From assembly GCA_963969395.1 (NCBI GenBank), contig OZ017797.1:30070001-30134000 (forward strand): 64,000 bases of DNA, read 5' to 3'. The notes under the pieces are model-generated. The model ran no database searches. It had not been told where the DNA came from and saw nothing but the letters and a program-made list of their open reading frames with translations. Both the position numbers and the translations under genes were made by a program. This DNA is from Pseudoscleropodium purum (Eukaryota; Streptophyta; Bryopsida; Hypnales; Brachytheciaceae). Below, piece by piece: positions 22,347 to 34,854 of this stretch. Positions within the stretch are counted from its first letter, which is position 1; each line of letters opens with the position of its first letter.

Positions 22347-25300
22347 TGGAATGGAATGACTCTTTAGCTTTTCCTCAGGATGGAATGAGAATCCGAGAGT
22401 ATACAGTAAGGATTACCGTTGCAGAGAATCTCCACGCTTGGGCTGAAGTGCAGCCTCTCTCATTGTGAAAGCCTGAAAGATATAGTAGAGTGATTTATTC
22501 CTACCTTATATTCTTATAAGGATATTTGGCCATGAAAATTGACTTCATCAATCTAAAAAGTTTAGGCAACGTTGGAATTTTGCATGGTTATCAGTCTCAG
22601 AAACATCAAATGAAAAAGTAAATTTATATATTAAGATATGAAAGCAACGAAGAGTTCCATCACATCTATATCTGAGCTTTGAAATGAACCTTGAAAATTA
22701 CCTAAATATAGCCCTTGAAAATTGGCCCCTAAGCATGACTCTTATTTATCAATGTACTGGGAAAAAATCTGAAAGGGCAAAATTCTTTGGAAGAGAAACA
22801 ATTTGCCAACTTTTCACATAGAAGTGTGATTAATTGGTAATGGAAAAAATAATGAACAATGTTGGCATGTATTTAGAAAGGAGTTTTTTGATTGAGACTT
22901 TGGCAAAATTTGGTAATTGACTTTGACCTACAATATGGTACAATATGGTAGAAAGTCAACATCATTTGACAATGTTGTAAATAGTACTAAATGTAGGAAT
23001 TTAATTCCAAATTTGGGTCATTGTACATCATAGGGAAATTATGGTCAAGAACTTAAATATTGATGCATTTGTAATTGTATTGAAAATAAGGTAATCTTAC
23101 TCCTTTACTTATTTTTTCATACTCTTATAGAAGACAATAGTGATTGTTTGATTGTTGATATCAATGAAGGCAATTTTGACTTTGGTCATTGTTTAAAAAA
23201 CCTTTACCAACTTCCATGTGCAAGCATTATCTATGTTGGGGCCCATCAATTTGGACACAAATATACAAAAATAACAAACCATTTAACCCCTAAAGTCCCA
23301 AGGCCATTTTTCTATCAAAAAACATTCAAAACTGCCATTTTTGTTGCGTTCACCTAAGAAAACAAAAAAATGTTGTTTTTAGAATCTAACAGATGATTCT
23401 TGTGCTTCACTTGTCTTAGCTCATGTGGTAAAAATTTCATGAAGTTTGACTGTATAGATTGGAATATATTAGCATTCAAAGTTGAAAAAAAAAATTCTTT
23501 TGAACATTGGCTAGCAATTTCAGATGACTTTGACCACCATTTGTGGAATTTTTTTGCACTACAGAGTTTGAATTAAAAAATTTATATGTTAAAAAATTGA
23601 GTTGAAAGTCTAAGAAAAAAATTCTAAAACAACACTTGATTTTCATTCTTTAAAAAATTTAAAAAATTTATTTTTTTTGTTACATTTATCCTCAATTGGA
23701 TAGTCTATTAGAGAGCTAGCAAAACATGATTCCTTTCTATATATACCTAATTGTGAACCCTTTCTAAAATCAAATTGTACAAGTTATGGCTTAAAATGTA
23801 TTGTCTTTTTTATGTTAGGGTACATTTACTTCAAGATATACCTATTTTCAACACTTTGAAGATTTTTAGTTATTTATATGTTGTCCAAAAAATACAAAAG
23901 AAGGAAATTTAGAATATCTTACCCAATGGTTAGGGTGAACAAAAATTATTTCTGGAAATGCATGGTAGAATTTTTGGAAATTTTTAGTACAATAAAACAA
24001 CTTTTTTATGGAAAATAAAAATCTCTATATTATTAAGCATCTCCCAAATTATATTTTTCGAACTTTAAATAGTGATTTGGCAAAGACTACCCATTCCAAC
24101 CAACAAATAGGGTTCAAACAAAATCCAACAAAAAAATTAGGTAAGTCGAGAATAGACACAAAGTTCAATTGTTGAAGGCCACTTCACACTAGATCACCTC
24201 TCTTTTATTAGCCATAAAATTTAAAGAATTTTGGATCAAAATTTTTAATTATCTTGGACTTTTGAAAAATTAAAGTGAAGAAAATTCATATCAAATGCAA
24301 AATATTCTAGCTTCAGAAACAAGAGCCAAGAAGCCATCATTACACAAGTAAAAAAAACTCCTTTTTCTTTATTTGATTTTAATCATCTTGTTGAATAGAA
24401 AAGTCCATCATAGATTAATGAGTGAACTTCTACCACCACCTACCTTACTACAAAGACATTTGAAAAATTCTTTAAAAGTTCAGATGAAAAATCAAAATTT
24501 ATAGTTCATTTGTATTGCACACCCTTAAGCCCATTTGAAAAACTTTTGAGAAACATTTGAAAACACTTTGTGGGCTGGATTTAGTGTCTTGGTTAGCTTG
24601 CTTCAATGCACTGTCTTAAGAAGGGAAGAAGGATAACTCTACTCTAAAAAAAACCTTCGTGAATGGAGCATTTGAAACATTGGGAATATTGCACTGTCAA
24701 GTTTTCTTTGGTCTCTACTGGGTGGAGCAGTTATGATTCATTTGTACCCCCCAAAAAAAAAAAATTAATTAATTCTTTGGTGAGAGAATTCATTGTTACC
24801 CAATCATGTTGTGTTCAATGTGAGCTCTTACCTGCTCCAATAAATAATGACTTGCACTCTTGGCTGAACATTCTTGGTTTGAGCATATAATTTAAAATAA
24901 CATGTTCTAAGTTCAGCAATATAACATTCTTTAGCTACTGCGAGGATTCACATACCCTTCTCTGCTATACATTTACTATAGATGGACTGAACCCCAATGA
25001 AGCTCAAAAGATTTCATTAGACATTCACTTTAATAGGAAGTAAGTTATGCATGCTTGGTGCATAGTGAGGGGCATGTCTACTTTTTTTTTGTCTTCCATG
25101 GATGTTGATGCTTGCTTAAGAATGTAATTCTTATTTGCAAATGTTGCAATGCAGTTGCTCAATAATAAATGTTGGAAGGTTGTTTGGTCTAATTCCAGAT
25201 GGACGGAGAATATGCATATCATGGTCTCTTCTAAGGTAGGAGGCTCAAAAAAGCGACACTTTAAGGGCTGATCTGCCTTTTTCATAGGTTTGCATGAACA

Positions 25301-25704
25301 CAAATATTTTTAGCTCAATTTTTCAGAGAAAGAAAAATGGATGCTGAACATAACACAAGTGGTTTTCATATTTTTTGAAGCATTTTTGAATTAGTTATGA
25401 ATTTTCAAAGATTTCTGTAGTAGATACCTATTTGTTACCATAGATCTCTCAAAAGCTGTCCCCTTGCAACTTCTAAAGCAATTTGAAGAAATAATTGACT
25501 CTTGGAATTAAATAAATAAATTTTTCTTTGATTCATTCAGTAGCAACAATGGTCCATTTAAAGATCACCTCCTATCCATTTTACAACCAACAATATGGGT
25601 TGGTTACATTGGTCGCAAGGAAAGGGTCGCAATTACAGCCTCCTATCTTAATTCACCATTATCTAGAGAAAAACGGGGTCTCAAGAGGGTTGTTTGACTC
25701 TGAC

Positions 25705-25949
25705 CAGTAGTGCAAATACCAGAGAAAGAACAATTTTTTTTTAAATGTAAAAAAATAAATCAAAGCACAATTTGTTATCATGTCACCTATTTAAGGTACC
25801 ATATCAGATAGTGATTTTTAATTTATAGACATACATACAAACATTGTCATCATGTCACCTAAAGGTACCATATCAGATTGTGAATTTTAATTTATAGACA
25901 TACATACAAACATTGTTAATTATTTTTTTTTCCTGTATTTGCACTGCTG
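25705..25949. mobile_element. Putative small TIR element containing an internal tandem duplication
   Basis: The ends match as inverted repeats of about 15 bp (CAGTAGTGCAAATAC at the left, CAGCAGTGCAAATAC when the right end is reversed). The inside carries two adjacent copies of a unit of about 73 bp that starts TCATGTCACCT and ends CATACAAACATTGT. I see no clear target duplication, so the exact ends are uncertain. Confidence 0.55.
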
Positions 25950-26324
25950 ACCGAAGTGAAATGGCCATTTGAGAACCCATTTTTTCTCACACCATGAAAC
26001 AAAAATGGGGTGACAACTGAGGTGACACCGTGTCTGTACAATGTACTGTTTCTTTTCAATAAAAGATCATCTGAGCATAGTCGTGGAGCTAGCCCAGCTT
26101 TGTTGATCTATTAATAATTTGGTGTCGATTTACTTGAACTGATTTCTTGTTTCAAAGTGTGATTTAAGAAATGAAAGATGCGTGCAATCATGTCACATTA
26201 GAAGATTTTTGAGGCCTCCAAATGTTTGTGAGTTATCATAGCTTGCGAATGTAGGAAACAGGTTTGACGCAGTGGTCTGACATGGTTGAGACTCTGCCAC
26301 GTCATTGACCAATTTTTAAAAATA

Positions 26325-26420
26325 ATAATTATATATATATATTTTTTATTTTTTATTTTTTATTTTTTTTATTTTTTTTTATTTTTTATTTTTTATTTTT
26401 TTAATTTAATTTTTTTAAAT
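26325..26420. repeat. Low-complexity T/A tract
   Basis: A short TA dinucleotide run leads into repeated ATTTTTT units. It encodes nothing; the open frame through it is an artefact of composition. Confidence 0.9.
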
Positions 26421-26555
26421 TTATTATATGAAAAAGAAAATTCTGATAGTAGACCATTCCCCTCACTACGAGGAACAATTGTGGAGGAATAAGCCCGAAA
26501 TAAGCTTCTGGACCCTCCCAAAACTCTTCTAATGTTTGCTGGTAATACATGGATG

Positions 26556-26858
26556 GCAAATTTTGTTAAGATGGTGGTATTCCATTAATTTGGCACTTTC
26601 AATAGTTTAGATCGCACACTGATCCATTTTTTCTGTACTAGAATTTATACTAGTAGTAGATTTTTGAAATCTACAGGTCTCCTAAATATTTAAAATCTAC
26701 ATCATTCGTAGATTTTCCAGACTGCTCAGTCAAATATCTATGTTTGTCTTAGATTTTTGATATCTAAAAGTGACTTAGATGTTAGCAATGTACACTTGTC
26801 TTAGATGTGAAGGTGTGAAAATGGCATATGAAATACTGCCATTCTAACGAAATTCGCC
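26556..26858. mobile_element. Putative TIR element, same end family as 29550-29706
   Basis: The left end GGCAAATTTTGTTAAGATGG pairs with the inverted right end GGCGAATTTCGTTAGAATGG. The shared core GTTA-A-ATGGTGGTATT also ends the element at 29550-29706. The inside has several copies of a TAGATTTTNGAAATCTA-like palindrome. There is no coding capacity. Confidence 0.5.
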
Positions 26859-27408
26859 ATATGGTGGGAAACATGGAATTATTGGTTGATCTTGAGCGTG
26901 CTTTGCTTTCATTTCGAAGCACCTTATTAAGCTTCGATCAGGGCGTATTCACATATGTGGGTGGAGATTTAATGAACCCCACTATTAGTGAAGCTTAGTT
27001 ACCTCATCTCCACAACGCATCGACGGGCCCAAGCCGCAACTTCTTGACAATAAGATCCAAGCATACAAAACGTTTTCCAATTACAGTAGGTTTTTATTTG
27101 CATTCGCTTCAAACTTCGATTCCATGATTACACTGCAACTCGTAGGTCCATAACTGGATGGAGTTGCATCTATAACAATAAAGGTCAACAAAGTAAAGCC
27201 TGAAGGGAATTGTTACTACAAACAGATTCAAGCATTATATAGTTGCTGATCGACATACAAAGAAAGATTCAGGCTGGAAAGATTGCGCTAGTTAAGTTTC
27301 ATTTTCAGAACATCAGAATTCATAAACAGTTAGAAATCCATTGCTAAATTAATATGTCGCAACTTTCAGAAGTGCCAAGAACTGCAAAGGCGTTATATAA
27401 GATCGATT

Positions 27409-29233
27409 CTATATTGTCTTACTACGTGAGAATTGAGGCACCGGGCTGGCTGTAGACACGTTTGAAGCTGGTTGGGGAGACGCCGGTTGCGCATGAGTTC
27501 TAGAGTCAAAGAATGCACGCAATTTCCACGCACTGGGCAGCAGGCATCTGAAGCTTAAGATAACACGAACAGAACGAACTGCCACAACAGCACTCACACC
27601 AGCACTCCAGATGCACGCCACCACAATAGCAGCCACCACGATTCCCCCTAAGCTGTCCATACCTTGCCCCTCGTCATCATCCACACCAATCAAGTACATT
27701 CCCATGAGCACCAGCACTCCGAATTGCCCGAATATGCGCTGGTACCGCCAGTCTTCTGATAACCCAATCGCAGCCCCAGCAGCAGCAGGAGTAGTGTTCA
27801 TCGGGAGAGACGGAAAGCGTCGTGTCAGGAAATGTGCGCACTGGTGAAGGAACGAGGAGATCATGGAGAAGAGGGTTAAATAGGTGTAAGTCACAGCTAT
27901 GTTGTACAAGAGCATGGAGCGCCATCGGAAGAAGTCGCTGTGGCCGACGCCTTCCATCAAGGCGAACCCGATGACGACGAGAAGGAGGAGGTGGATCCAG
28001 TCGCAGATGCAATCGATCCATGGCGTCTCTAATTTCCAGGTGTGGAGAGAATGACAAATTTTACTCCAGAATGTAGGTGTTGAAGCGCTGGGAATCTGTG
28101 TGCTCATCCGAAGGAGTGCTGTGAACCCTATCACTGCAACTTGCAGGATGGCCAAGGCGGCCACCCCATAGCCCAGTCCTCTCGCCAAAACATTTCGTTT
28201 GAGCCTGCAAACCATAACCAAAATTAGCTAGAACTTCGTTACGAAGCATGCATGCGACAATATTCTCGCTTTCTCTCAAGGGAGTTCGAATGTCGAGTTT
28301 ACCATGGAGGAAACGAAACGGAGTTTGCAATATTGATCGAACCATTACGTACCACCTGCCTCAGTGGGAAACTCCGTTTTATCACCGTGGTGGTAAACTC
28401 CTCTATCTCCTACCCATGTGTGTCAAATTTGAGCTTTTTCCCAGTATTTTTCAATAATACTCGAGAGGTTGAAGCTCAAGAACGTATAGAAGCTCGGTGT
28501 TGAAAAAGAGTAGAGAAGCTTGCAACATAACTAGTTAGTGTAAACGCAGTACGTACACAAAAGTTTAGACTCAGAAATATTTGACCGTTCGGTCTTGTCC
28601 GTAACAAGGAATAAGAGCACCGGTACCACACCTTATCATTGAATCTGGTCTTCGACTTCATGATTGAGAACAAGAATTCAACCAGTTTCTAGAGGAATAT
28701 ATATATGTACTATCCATGACCGGATATTTAAAAGCTGGAGTCCCAAACCTGTAGGTGTACAGACGTTGTAAGTCGCTGTATTCGCAACGGAGGTCGCAGG
28801 TGATTCGCCTGATGTCGACTTGCCAAAACCGCCAGTGCTGAAAGTATGGCGTGAAGTGTTCGTCCACCAGGCCAACATCGAAGTAAGGGCGTGTGACCAG
28901 GATTCCCTCGCCTTCCGTGTAAAAAAACTCCTTGAGTTTGCGTGTGTGATTCAACGCGTCCTCACAGTAGTACTCAAATTTGACGTAACTCAGATTTTCA
29001 GGCCAAAGGGCAAACATTGGAGGCGTAACTTCGCTTCGGAAATCAGTAGCTGGGTATCTGGATGCAATCCATACTTGAGGCTCTTGCGACAAAGTAGGAC
29101 CAGGCGGCTCCTCTGGACCTGGTGGAGGATACTCAGTGTAGGGCGTTTGTGCGGCACTCGGACGAGGTGTGTCTAAAAGCCAGGCCATCAGCAAGACAGT
29201 CAGCATCGGAAGGGTTGATCTCGTAGACATCAT
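27409..29233 (-). CDS. Secreted/multi-pass membrane protein of unknown function (two exons, 426 aa)
   Basis: Exons on the minus strand are 29233-28749 and 28204-27409, joined through a split Arg codon with GT-AG intron ends (1281 nt). Residues 1-28 form a signal peptide (LPMLTVLLMAWLL then small residues at PSAAQ). Residues 30-160 are a Pro-rich then aromatic, Cys-containing extracellular part. About five hydrophobic helices follow near residues 173-193, 231-249, 258-280, 326-342 and 352-374. Helix 2-3 has a LMEGVGHSDFFRWRSMLLYN loop. The tail is basic and Ser/Pro-rich. I do not recognise the family. The two-exon structure, consistent frame and coherent topology support a real gene; function is unknown. 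Confidence 0.75.
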
Positions 29234-30480
29234 GTCACAGCTAGCGTGGATTCATATAATCCAGAATTCAGATCGACACCAATGCTCAACTGCGAGTTCA
29301 ACAATTTTGGAACATTAGAAGGAAAGCTGAACCGTCAAGTGGCCGTTCAAGAGTGCCGTGAATTCCGATAGTGGAACACGACAGCTCCTACCACGTATCC
29401 CGCCAAGTGGTTTGAGAGTCCGACTACATCAGTTTGAGAGTCAATGAATGAATCTTTGAGATTAATTTCTATCGCTGAGTGATCGTCTTGCGTTCTTGCA
29501 TTCTGTGAATGCGCTCCACGTCAACTCCGCATCAAGTCTACATTGCGCTAAACTTTCATTAAAATTGGTGGTATTCCACAAACTTAGCACTCTCATGATT
29601 AATTAGAATCGTGAGAATCTATATTACTGAATCTACACTTTAGACCCTGAAGAAGGAAATTAATGAAAAAATGATGTATAGAAAACCACCATTTTAACGA
29701 AGTTTCCCATGAAGGGAAGCAGCCCAATGGAGGGCCCAATTTTCTTCAACTTGACGAAGTAGCTCGTTGCAATGTACGATAGGTCTTTGAACAAGTCGGC
29801 AGCGGGAATTGATTTTGTTACTCTTTCAGTATAGATAGATCCAAAGCTCTGGTCTCACAAGGACTCTTGCTGCGGAAGGAAAATTGATGGGCAGACTGAA
29901 GGTGAGCCTCTTCATTTTGTTTCAATGAAATAAACCACAACCAAACCATGTGAATACTTGTGACGATCTTCCAATCTATTCTTGCCTAAAGTATCTATCT
30001 TTAAGTGAGCCTAAGTAGGATTTTGGATTCACCTATTCTCAGCACTTAAAAAAATTCAGGGTTTATTCATATTGTATCCAAAAAATACATACAAAGAGGG
30101 TTTGGTTTTATTTCGTTTCACCCTCAAGGACGTTGAGCTGGATCATTGACTTTCAAGATTATAGTAGAAATGAAGAATCATGTACCTTTTGGTTCATAAA
30201 TCCGATTGTTTTTAGCCAAGTACCTTGCTCACAAGACTCATGACTCTTGAATTATCCATTGATGGATAAACACATGTAAAGGACGCCATGGACACTAACT
30301 AAGTGTCTAATGCATGATTTCACCTGCGACTCTAGGACGGATAGAAACTAGTTTTCATCCAATATTCTTTTGGAAGTTACTTGAGTTCATTTTTTGTGAA
30401 TAGTTTTGCAAATTCCCTTGTTGTGGTATTATTGAATTTTCTAAAGAAGAAGATGCTTAATCTACAAATCACCTTGATAG
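29234..30480. other. Intergenic DNA with one small TIR element
   Basis: This is the likely promoter of the membrane protein gene (29234-29540), then a small TIR element (29550-29706), then AT-rich sequence without visible genes. Confidence 0.5.
29550..29706. mobile_element. Putative miniature TIR element, about 157 bp
   Basis: The left end AAACTTTCATTAAAATTGGT pairs with the inverted right end AAACTTCGTTAAAATGGTGG, allowing one-base gaps. The same core ends the 26556-26858 element, so this is a repeated family. There is no coding sequence. Confidence 0.5.
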
Positions 30481-30574
30481 ACAATGTATTTGGGCCATTT
30501 TTTGCTATTTATTCATGATGTGAATTTAGCCATAAAAATTATATTTTTTTGGATTTGAGTTGAACTAAGGAAAT

Positions 30575-31159
30575 CCCGGGGAGATCACTTAGTATATCTA
30601 TAACATACTACGTGCGTTAACATGATTTTTTGGACCCCTATATACTTTTTGATAAACTATAATTTCAACCTACAATTTTGAGCTTAGTTTAACAATGATT
30701 GTAGATTTCCATTACCTAAAATTCCCAACTCAAATAACTTATGAAATGATTTGTAGAGGAGGTTGAAAAATGAACTGAAATGGCATGTTTTTCAACTCAA
30801 ATATTTATAGAGAATACATTTAGATGACCATTGCATCATTATTTAAGGATAATTAACTTTCAATAGAGAGTTATTTTTAACAATTTTTTGTTCATTTTTT
30901 AGACAATTTTTTCTTATATAAAATAGGGGTGTGAAAGTTATTTTCAGCTCTACAATGTATCTTTTTTCTTCAAAAATTTGTAACTAATTATAATTAACAA
31001 AAAAAAAATACTAATAATTCAAAATATAAACTTTCAAAGTAGAGGAATCTCTTCATATTTTTTTCTTTTCTTTTTATTTAAATTTTAGGACATAAAATAG
31101 GGGGTCAAAAATCTTAATGCACATAGTTTCTAATGGACACTCTAAGTGATCTCCCTAGG
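30575..31159. mobile_element. hAT-like non-autonomous element, 585 bp, 8-bp target duplication
   Basis: A perfect 8-bp direct repeat AAGGAAAT flanks it (30567-30574 and 31160-31167). Unit B keeps a single AAGGAAAT at the same place (47367-47374), so this is a true insertion. The ends are inverted repeats sharing GGGAGATCACTTAG with two mismatches outside that core. There is no coding sequence. The 8-bp duplication is typical of hAT elements, but no transposase in the window has matching ends. Confidence 0.8.
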
Positions 31160-31510
31160 AAGGAAATGAGGTTTATCAAGTGTAGTTTCTACTCCAATTA
31201 GAAATTTTGAAAAATTCATAAAATTTCAATATTTTACACCAATATGAACTTTGGGCCTATAACTATGGTTTGTTGATTTTCTAATTAGTTTAGAGTGACA
31301 TGGTAACTTTGGTTTATATCATGTTATGCACTATAATATACATGTATGGTAAAAATATGAGTTTTATTTATATATATAGAGAGAGATAGATAGAAATTCA
31401 CAATAATTTCAAAATTTTCCTAAATGTTTTGAAATTTTGTGACTTGCAATTGAGAACTTGAGGTATCAAGTCATCTTTGAAAAATGAATATAAAATTTTT
31501 CATTCATGTC

Positions 31511-32090
31511 TACAGTGAATGCACCAATAACTGATCAAATAAGCAATTCTAGACATGATCAAGAGTAGACCAAGGCGGAGCAAATATTTTTGGAGGTACC
31601 CCAATAGAAATGATAGGCATTGCAAAAACTTTGGTAATTTCATCACTTGGACTAAATTTACTACAAATTTTGAAATGCAAAAGTACTTTAGACCCATAGC
31701 CAATGTCTATAGGAGTTGATCCATTTCTAATGACACACACACCACATTTCCAACCTAGAGGCTACTCTCTTTTTGTAAAGTTGTGGCATAGTTCCCGAAG
31801 TAGAAAAATTTTGAAAATTTACATCCTTACAAATTCTACAAAATTTTACAAATTCTATTTCTACATACAAGAAAAATTCCATTGTCTAGATGCACTCACC
31901 CCACATACCCATAATTGCTTAAATTGGTAAAAATGGGTCAATTGCCCTAGACTATTCCCATTCAGATCATTCAAGAACTACTTTTTCACTCACTATTTTG
32001 GGACATGTGTCATGAACTTATTAATCCAAACCTTGAAAAGAAGAAAAAAAACAGTCCAAGCTTTGGTTGAAAATCTGATCTAGCGTTCAG
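31511..32090 (+). repeat. Copy of the TA-flanked TIR-element family (partial)
   Basis: The left end (AATGCACCAATAACTGATCA) and the inside (the TTTGGGACATGTGTCAT segment near 31990) match 47739-48249 and 56413-56822. The right end is not clear; a 157-bp foldback element follows. Confidence 0.6.
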
Positions 32091-32103
32091 TTGGTTTGAT
32101 ATA

Positions 32104-32260
32104 AGGTAACTCTGCCTATGACAGTCCAAATGGGAGCCAGCCCATCACAGGCATAAAATTTCTAGTGATACACATTTCAAGAACTAGAATGTACACCATT
32201 AGTACAATTTTGCCTGTGATGGGCTAGCTCCCACTTGGACTGTCATAGGCAGAGTTACCT
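32104..32260. mobile_element. Stowaway-like foldback MITE, 157 bp
   Basis: The two arms are near-perfect inverted repeats of about 50 bp, starting AGGTAACTCTGCCTATGACA. A TA dinucleotide flanks both sides (32102-32103 and 32261-32262). Only about 60 bp separate the arms. TA target duplications suggest mobilisation by a Tc1/mariner-type transposase (inference). Confidence 0.8.
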
Positions 32261-32330
32261 TAACTACACCCTGCAGGTTAGACATGGGTCTCCAATCGGG
32301 ACAGAATGGATGGTCCTACCTTAGTTGCCA

Positions 32331-34414
32331 AATGGCAATGTGATGGACACCAAGGCATTGAAAGCAGTGGCCCGTCCTTCCGTGGGGTTAACCTGAGCTG
32401 TGACCACATATCATAAATATTGAGCAAGGAGAGACCCTCAGTGTACCCAAGTGCACAAAGGTTGTGCAAATAAAATGTGAGGAAGGCCAACCTGGGCAAA
32501 AGACTTATGAGTCCTGGGAATGGAAAGGCTGTCAAATGCACCAGATTTTCAATAAAACAAATTTTCAAATGCACCAAATTTTCAATGCACCAGAGGTACA
32601 GACAGTCTTCAGTTGCCGGAACAGGGACAAACCACCATATACTTGAATTATTATACGGTAGCGTGCTCTAAAGGCAACCGTGTTTGAAATGAGCCCCCTC
32701 GCCTATTTAAGAATGATTAACATATTGCTTGCAAGAACTCAATTACCGTCAATGATGAGTTGGGTAGGCTTAAATGGTAGCTTTTGAATTGTAGACTACC
32801 TTATCGTTGAAAACATGGGCAAGTTGGTACCTCTGACAAGGCCACAACAAGCCAGTGATGTAGTCCAAGCCCACCAATCAAAGTTTGGCAGGGTTGTTTT
32901 ATTATTTCTATCCATAATAAGGAGTGATATAGCAATGGTGTGAATGGTCACAAATCTAGCTAAATTTCACAAAAAATTGAATCCAAAAACTATCCAGCTA
33001 CATGTCTATTGAAATTGAGAGGCTAAAATGACATCATTTTTGCCACTTTTCACATTTGCATTGATGTTAGCAAGACAAGGTACAAAAGGCTTGGTAGATG
33101 GGGAAGCAAGTCAATCCCCATCCATGAGGGCATTGACTAGTTTACTTAGATTTCAACATGGATGGTGGATTTGAGGTTGAATTGGCTTGATCCATGTACT
33201 AGCTTAGCCATCGTCTTGGATTTCATACCTTGGAGCAATGCATCTTCTCTCTCCTTCACTACCTTGTTGCATTGCCTTCATTCCCTTTTGTTTCCCTAAA
33301 TCTTGGAACAAGGTAGGGGGTTCTAAAATAGTTCAAGCTTTCTTCAATGTACCAATTGTATTTGTCAATGTACCAGCAATGAGCATATCAAGGGATGAAC
33401 GCTTTTAGTATCACATATGATTTCAAAATTCCAAACTAAATTCTCAAAAGTCAAAAAAATATGAAACAACTTGGGTTCAATGCTACTTCCATTTTTTCTT
33501 TCAAATGAAATTGAGAAAATTTTAGAGGAATTGCAACTTCTTTGATACTAAGGTTTTTGACATGGGTAAATGTCAACCCCAAAATGAAAATGATGGTGCT
33601 TTTTCTTCACAAATCATTTATCATGGTAGCCTTCTTGTTTATATGAAAATTTTTAAATATAGTCAGACTATTACAATAGAATTCGTGTACCTAGTGCATA
33701 TCCCTCAAGTATGCATAAAGTAGGTGGGCCCAATTTCAAGAAAATACTCTTAAAAGTAATGTAGTTAGAGTTGACAATCATTAGAGAGTCAAGTGGACAT
33801 TAATACTAACACCTCTCTAAATGCAAACAACTCTCTATAGTTAGTGCATATTGGAGTCAACCCATTTTTGACCAATGTCCCATTCTAGCAATGTAGTTTG
33901 TTATATTTCCGTGCAAAAGAGATGAGTAGTGATTAATTATGGCATGGTTCCGAGCATAGTTGTGTCACATTATGATTAGCTAACAAGATTCTCAATATTG
34001 CAACCACCCCTTGGTGGATTTTGCAATCGGAGAAAGAGGAAGATTTATATCACAAGATTGGAAGCGAGCCCATCTTCAACTAAAAAAATTCATAATAATA
34101 ATTTTTTGAGAAAAAAAAATCTGAGAAATTGTGGAAACCTTTTGAATTCTATTTCTGCAGATGGGAATATTTCTCTACTAAAGCATCCCACCCTGCATAT
34201 ATGTGTAATTCCTTCACTGGTCAGAAATGGATTGCCTCTCAGCACAAATTCTACTGTATAGAGTTAAAAATTTGGATTGCCAGCTGCATTTCAGAAAAAA
34301 TTCACCTACTCCAACACGTTAGTATATATTTGGACTACTTTTAGAAATTGAATTTGAGAATGCTTTAATTTTCAAAATGGCTCAAAAGATCAACAGACAA
34401 ATGAAAGGGAAACA
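32331..34414. repeat. Duplicated non-coding block, unit A copy
   Basis: This matches 48717-50820. From 32331 to 33400 the copies differ at some tens of positions including small indels. From 33401 to 34414 (1014 bp) I find no difference from 49807-50820. There is no coding sequence. Confidence 0.9.
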
Positions 34415-34479
34415 CAGGATTTTTTACCTTGGGAAAAATGTTAAATTTTTTTATTTTAATTTTCATAGAAAAATTGTTC

Positions 34480-34852
34480 TCTTTTCAACCTGAGGCTAGA
34501 ACTAAAGCTTGGAATGTATTTTTTTGTCCTTTTCAAGGTTGGAACTAATGAAGTTATGACAAGTGTCTCAAAGTAGGCAAGTAGTCAGCAAGAAAGTATG
34601 AAGTAGTGAGTGGAAGGGTAATTCTTGAATGATTGGAATTGAAAGACTTTAGACATTGGCTATTGTTCAAGTTAGGGGACTTTTTGGCTCCTGAAATTCA
34701 TAGTTTTTCCAATTTTAGGAATAAAATTCTGAAATTTTTCTATCCCCATATTTCCTATCTTCCTACGTGCCAAAAAATTCCACCACCTCATACTTGCACA
34801 TGATTTGCTCCAAAACTCCTTAAATGATCAACTATTGGTGCTTCAACCTTAA
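34480..34852 (-). repeat. Inverted copy of the TA-flanked TIR-element family
   Basis: Read on the minus strand it begins AAGGTTGAAGCACCAATAGT and continues through the same landmarks (TTAAGGAGTTTTGGAGC, then the TGGAACTAATGAAG region reversed) as the other copies. It lies in the 34415-35790 insertion that unit B lacks. Confidence 0.6.
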
Positions 34853-34854
34853 CC

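Larger units (their letters stand above)
22347..27408. other. Intergenic DNA rich in repeats
   Basis: There are no credible genes. It contains a partial copy of the 0.95-kb dispersed repeat at about 23275-23660, a putative TIR element at 25705-25949, a T-rich low-complexity tract at 26325-26420 and a putative TIR element at 26556-26858. The rest is plain AT-rich sequence. The last 300 bp probably belong to the 3' UTR of the minus-strand membrane protein gene. Confidence 0.6.

Noticed and set aside
26286..26492. Phe/Ile/Tyr-rich open frame
   Set aside because: It is the translation of the T/A low-complexity tract.
33998..34344. Open frames identical in both duplicate blocks (also at 50404-50750)
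   Set aside because: Identity extends equally over non-coding flanks, so it reflects the duplicated block and not coding constraint.
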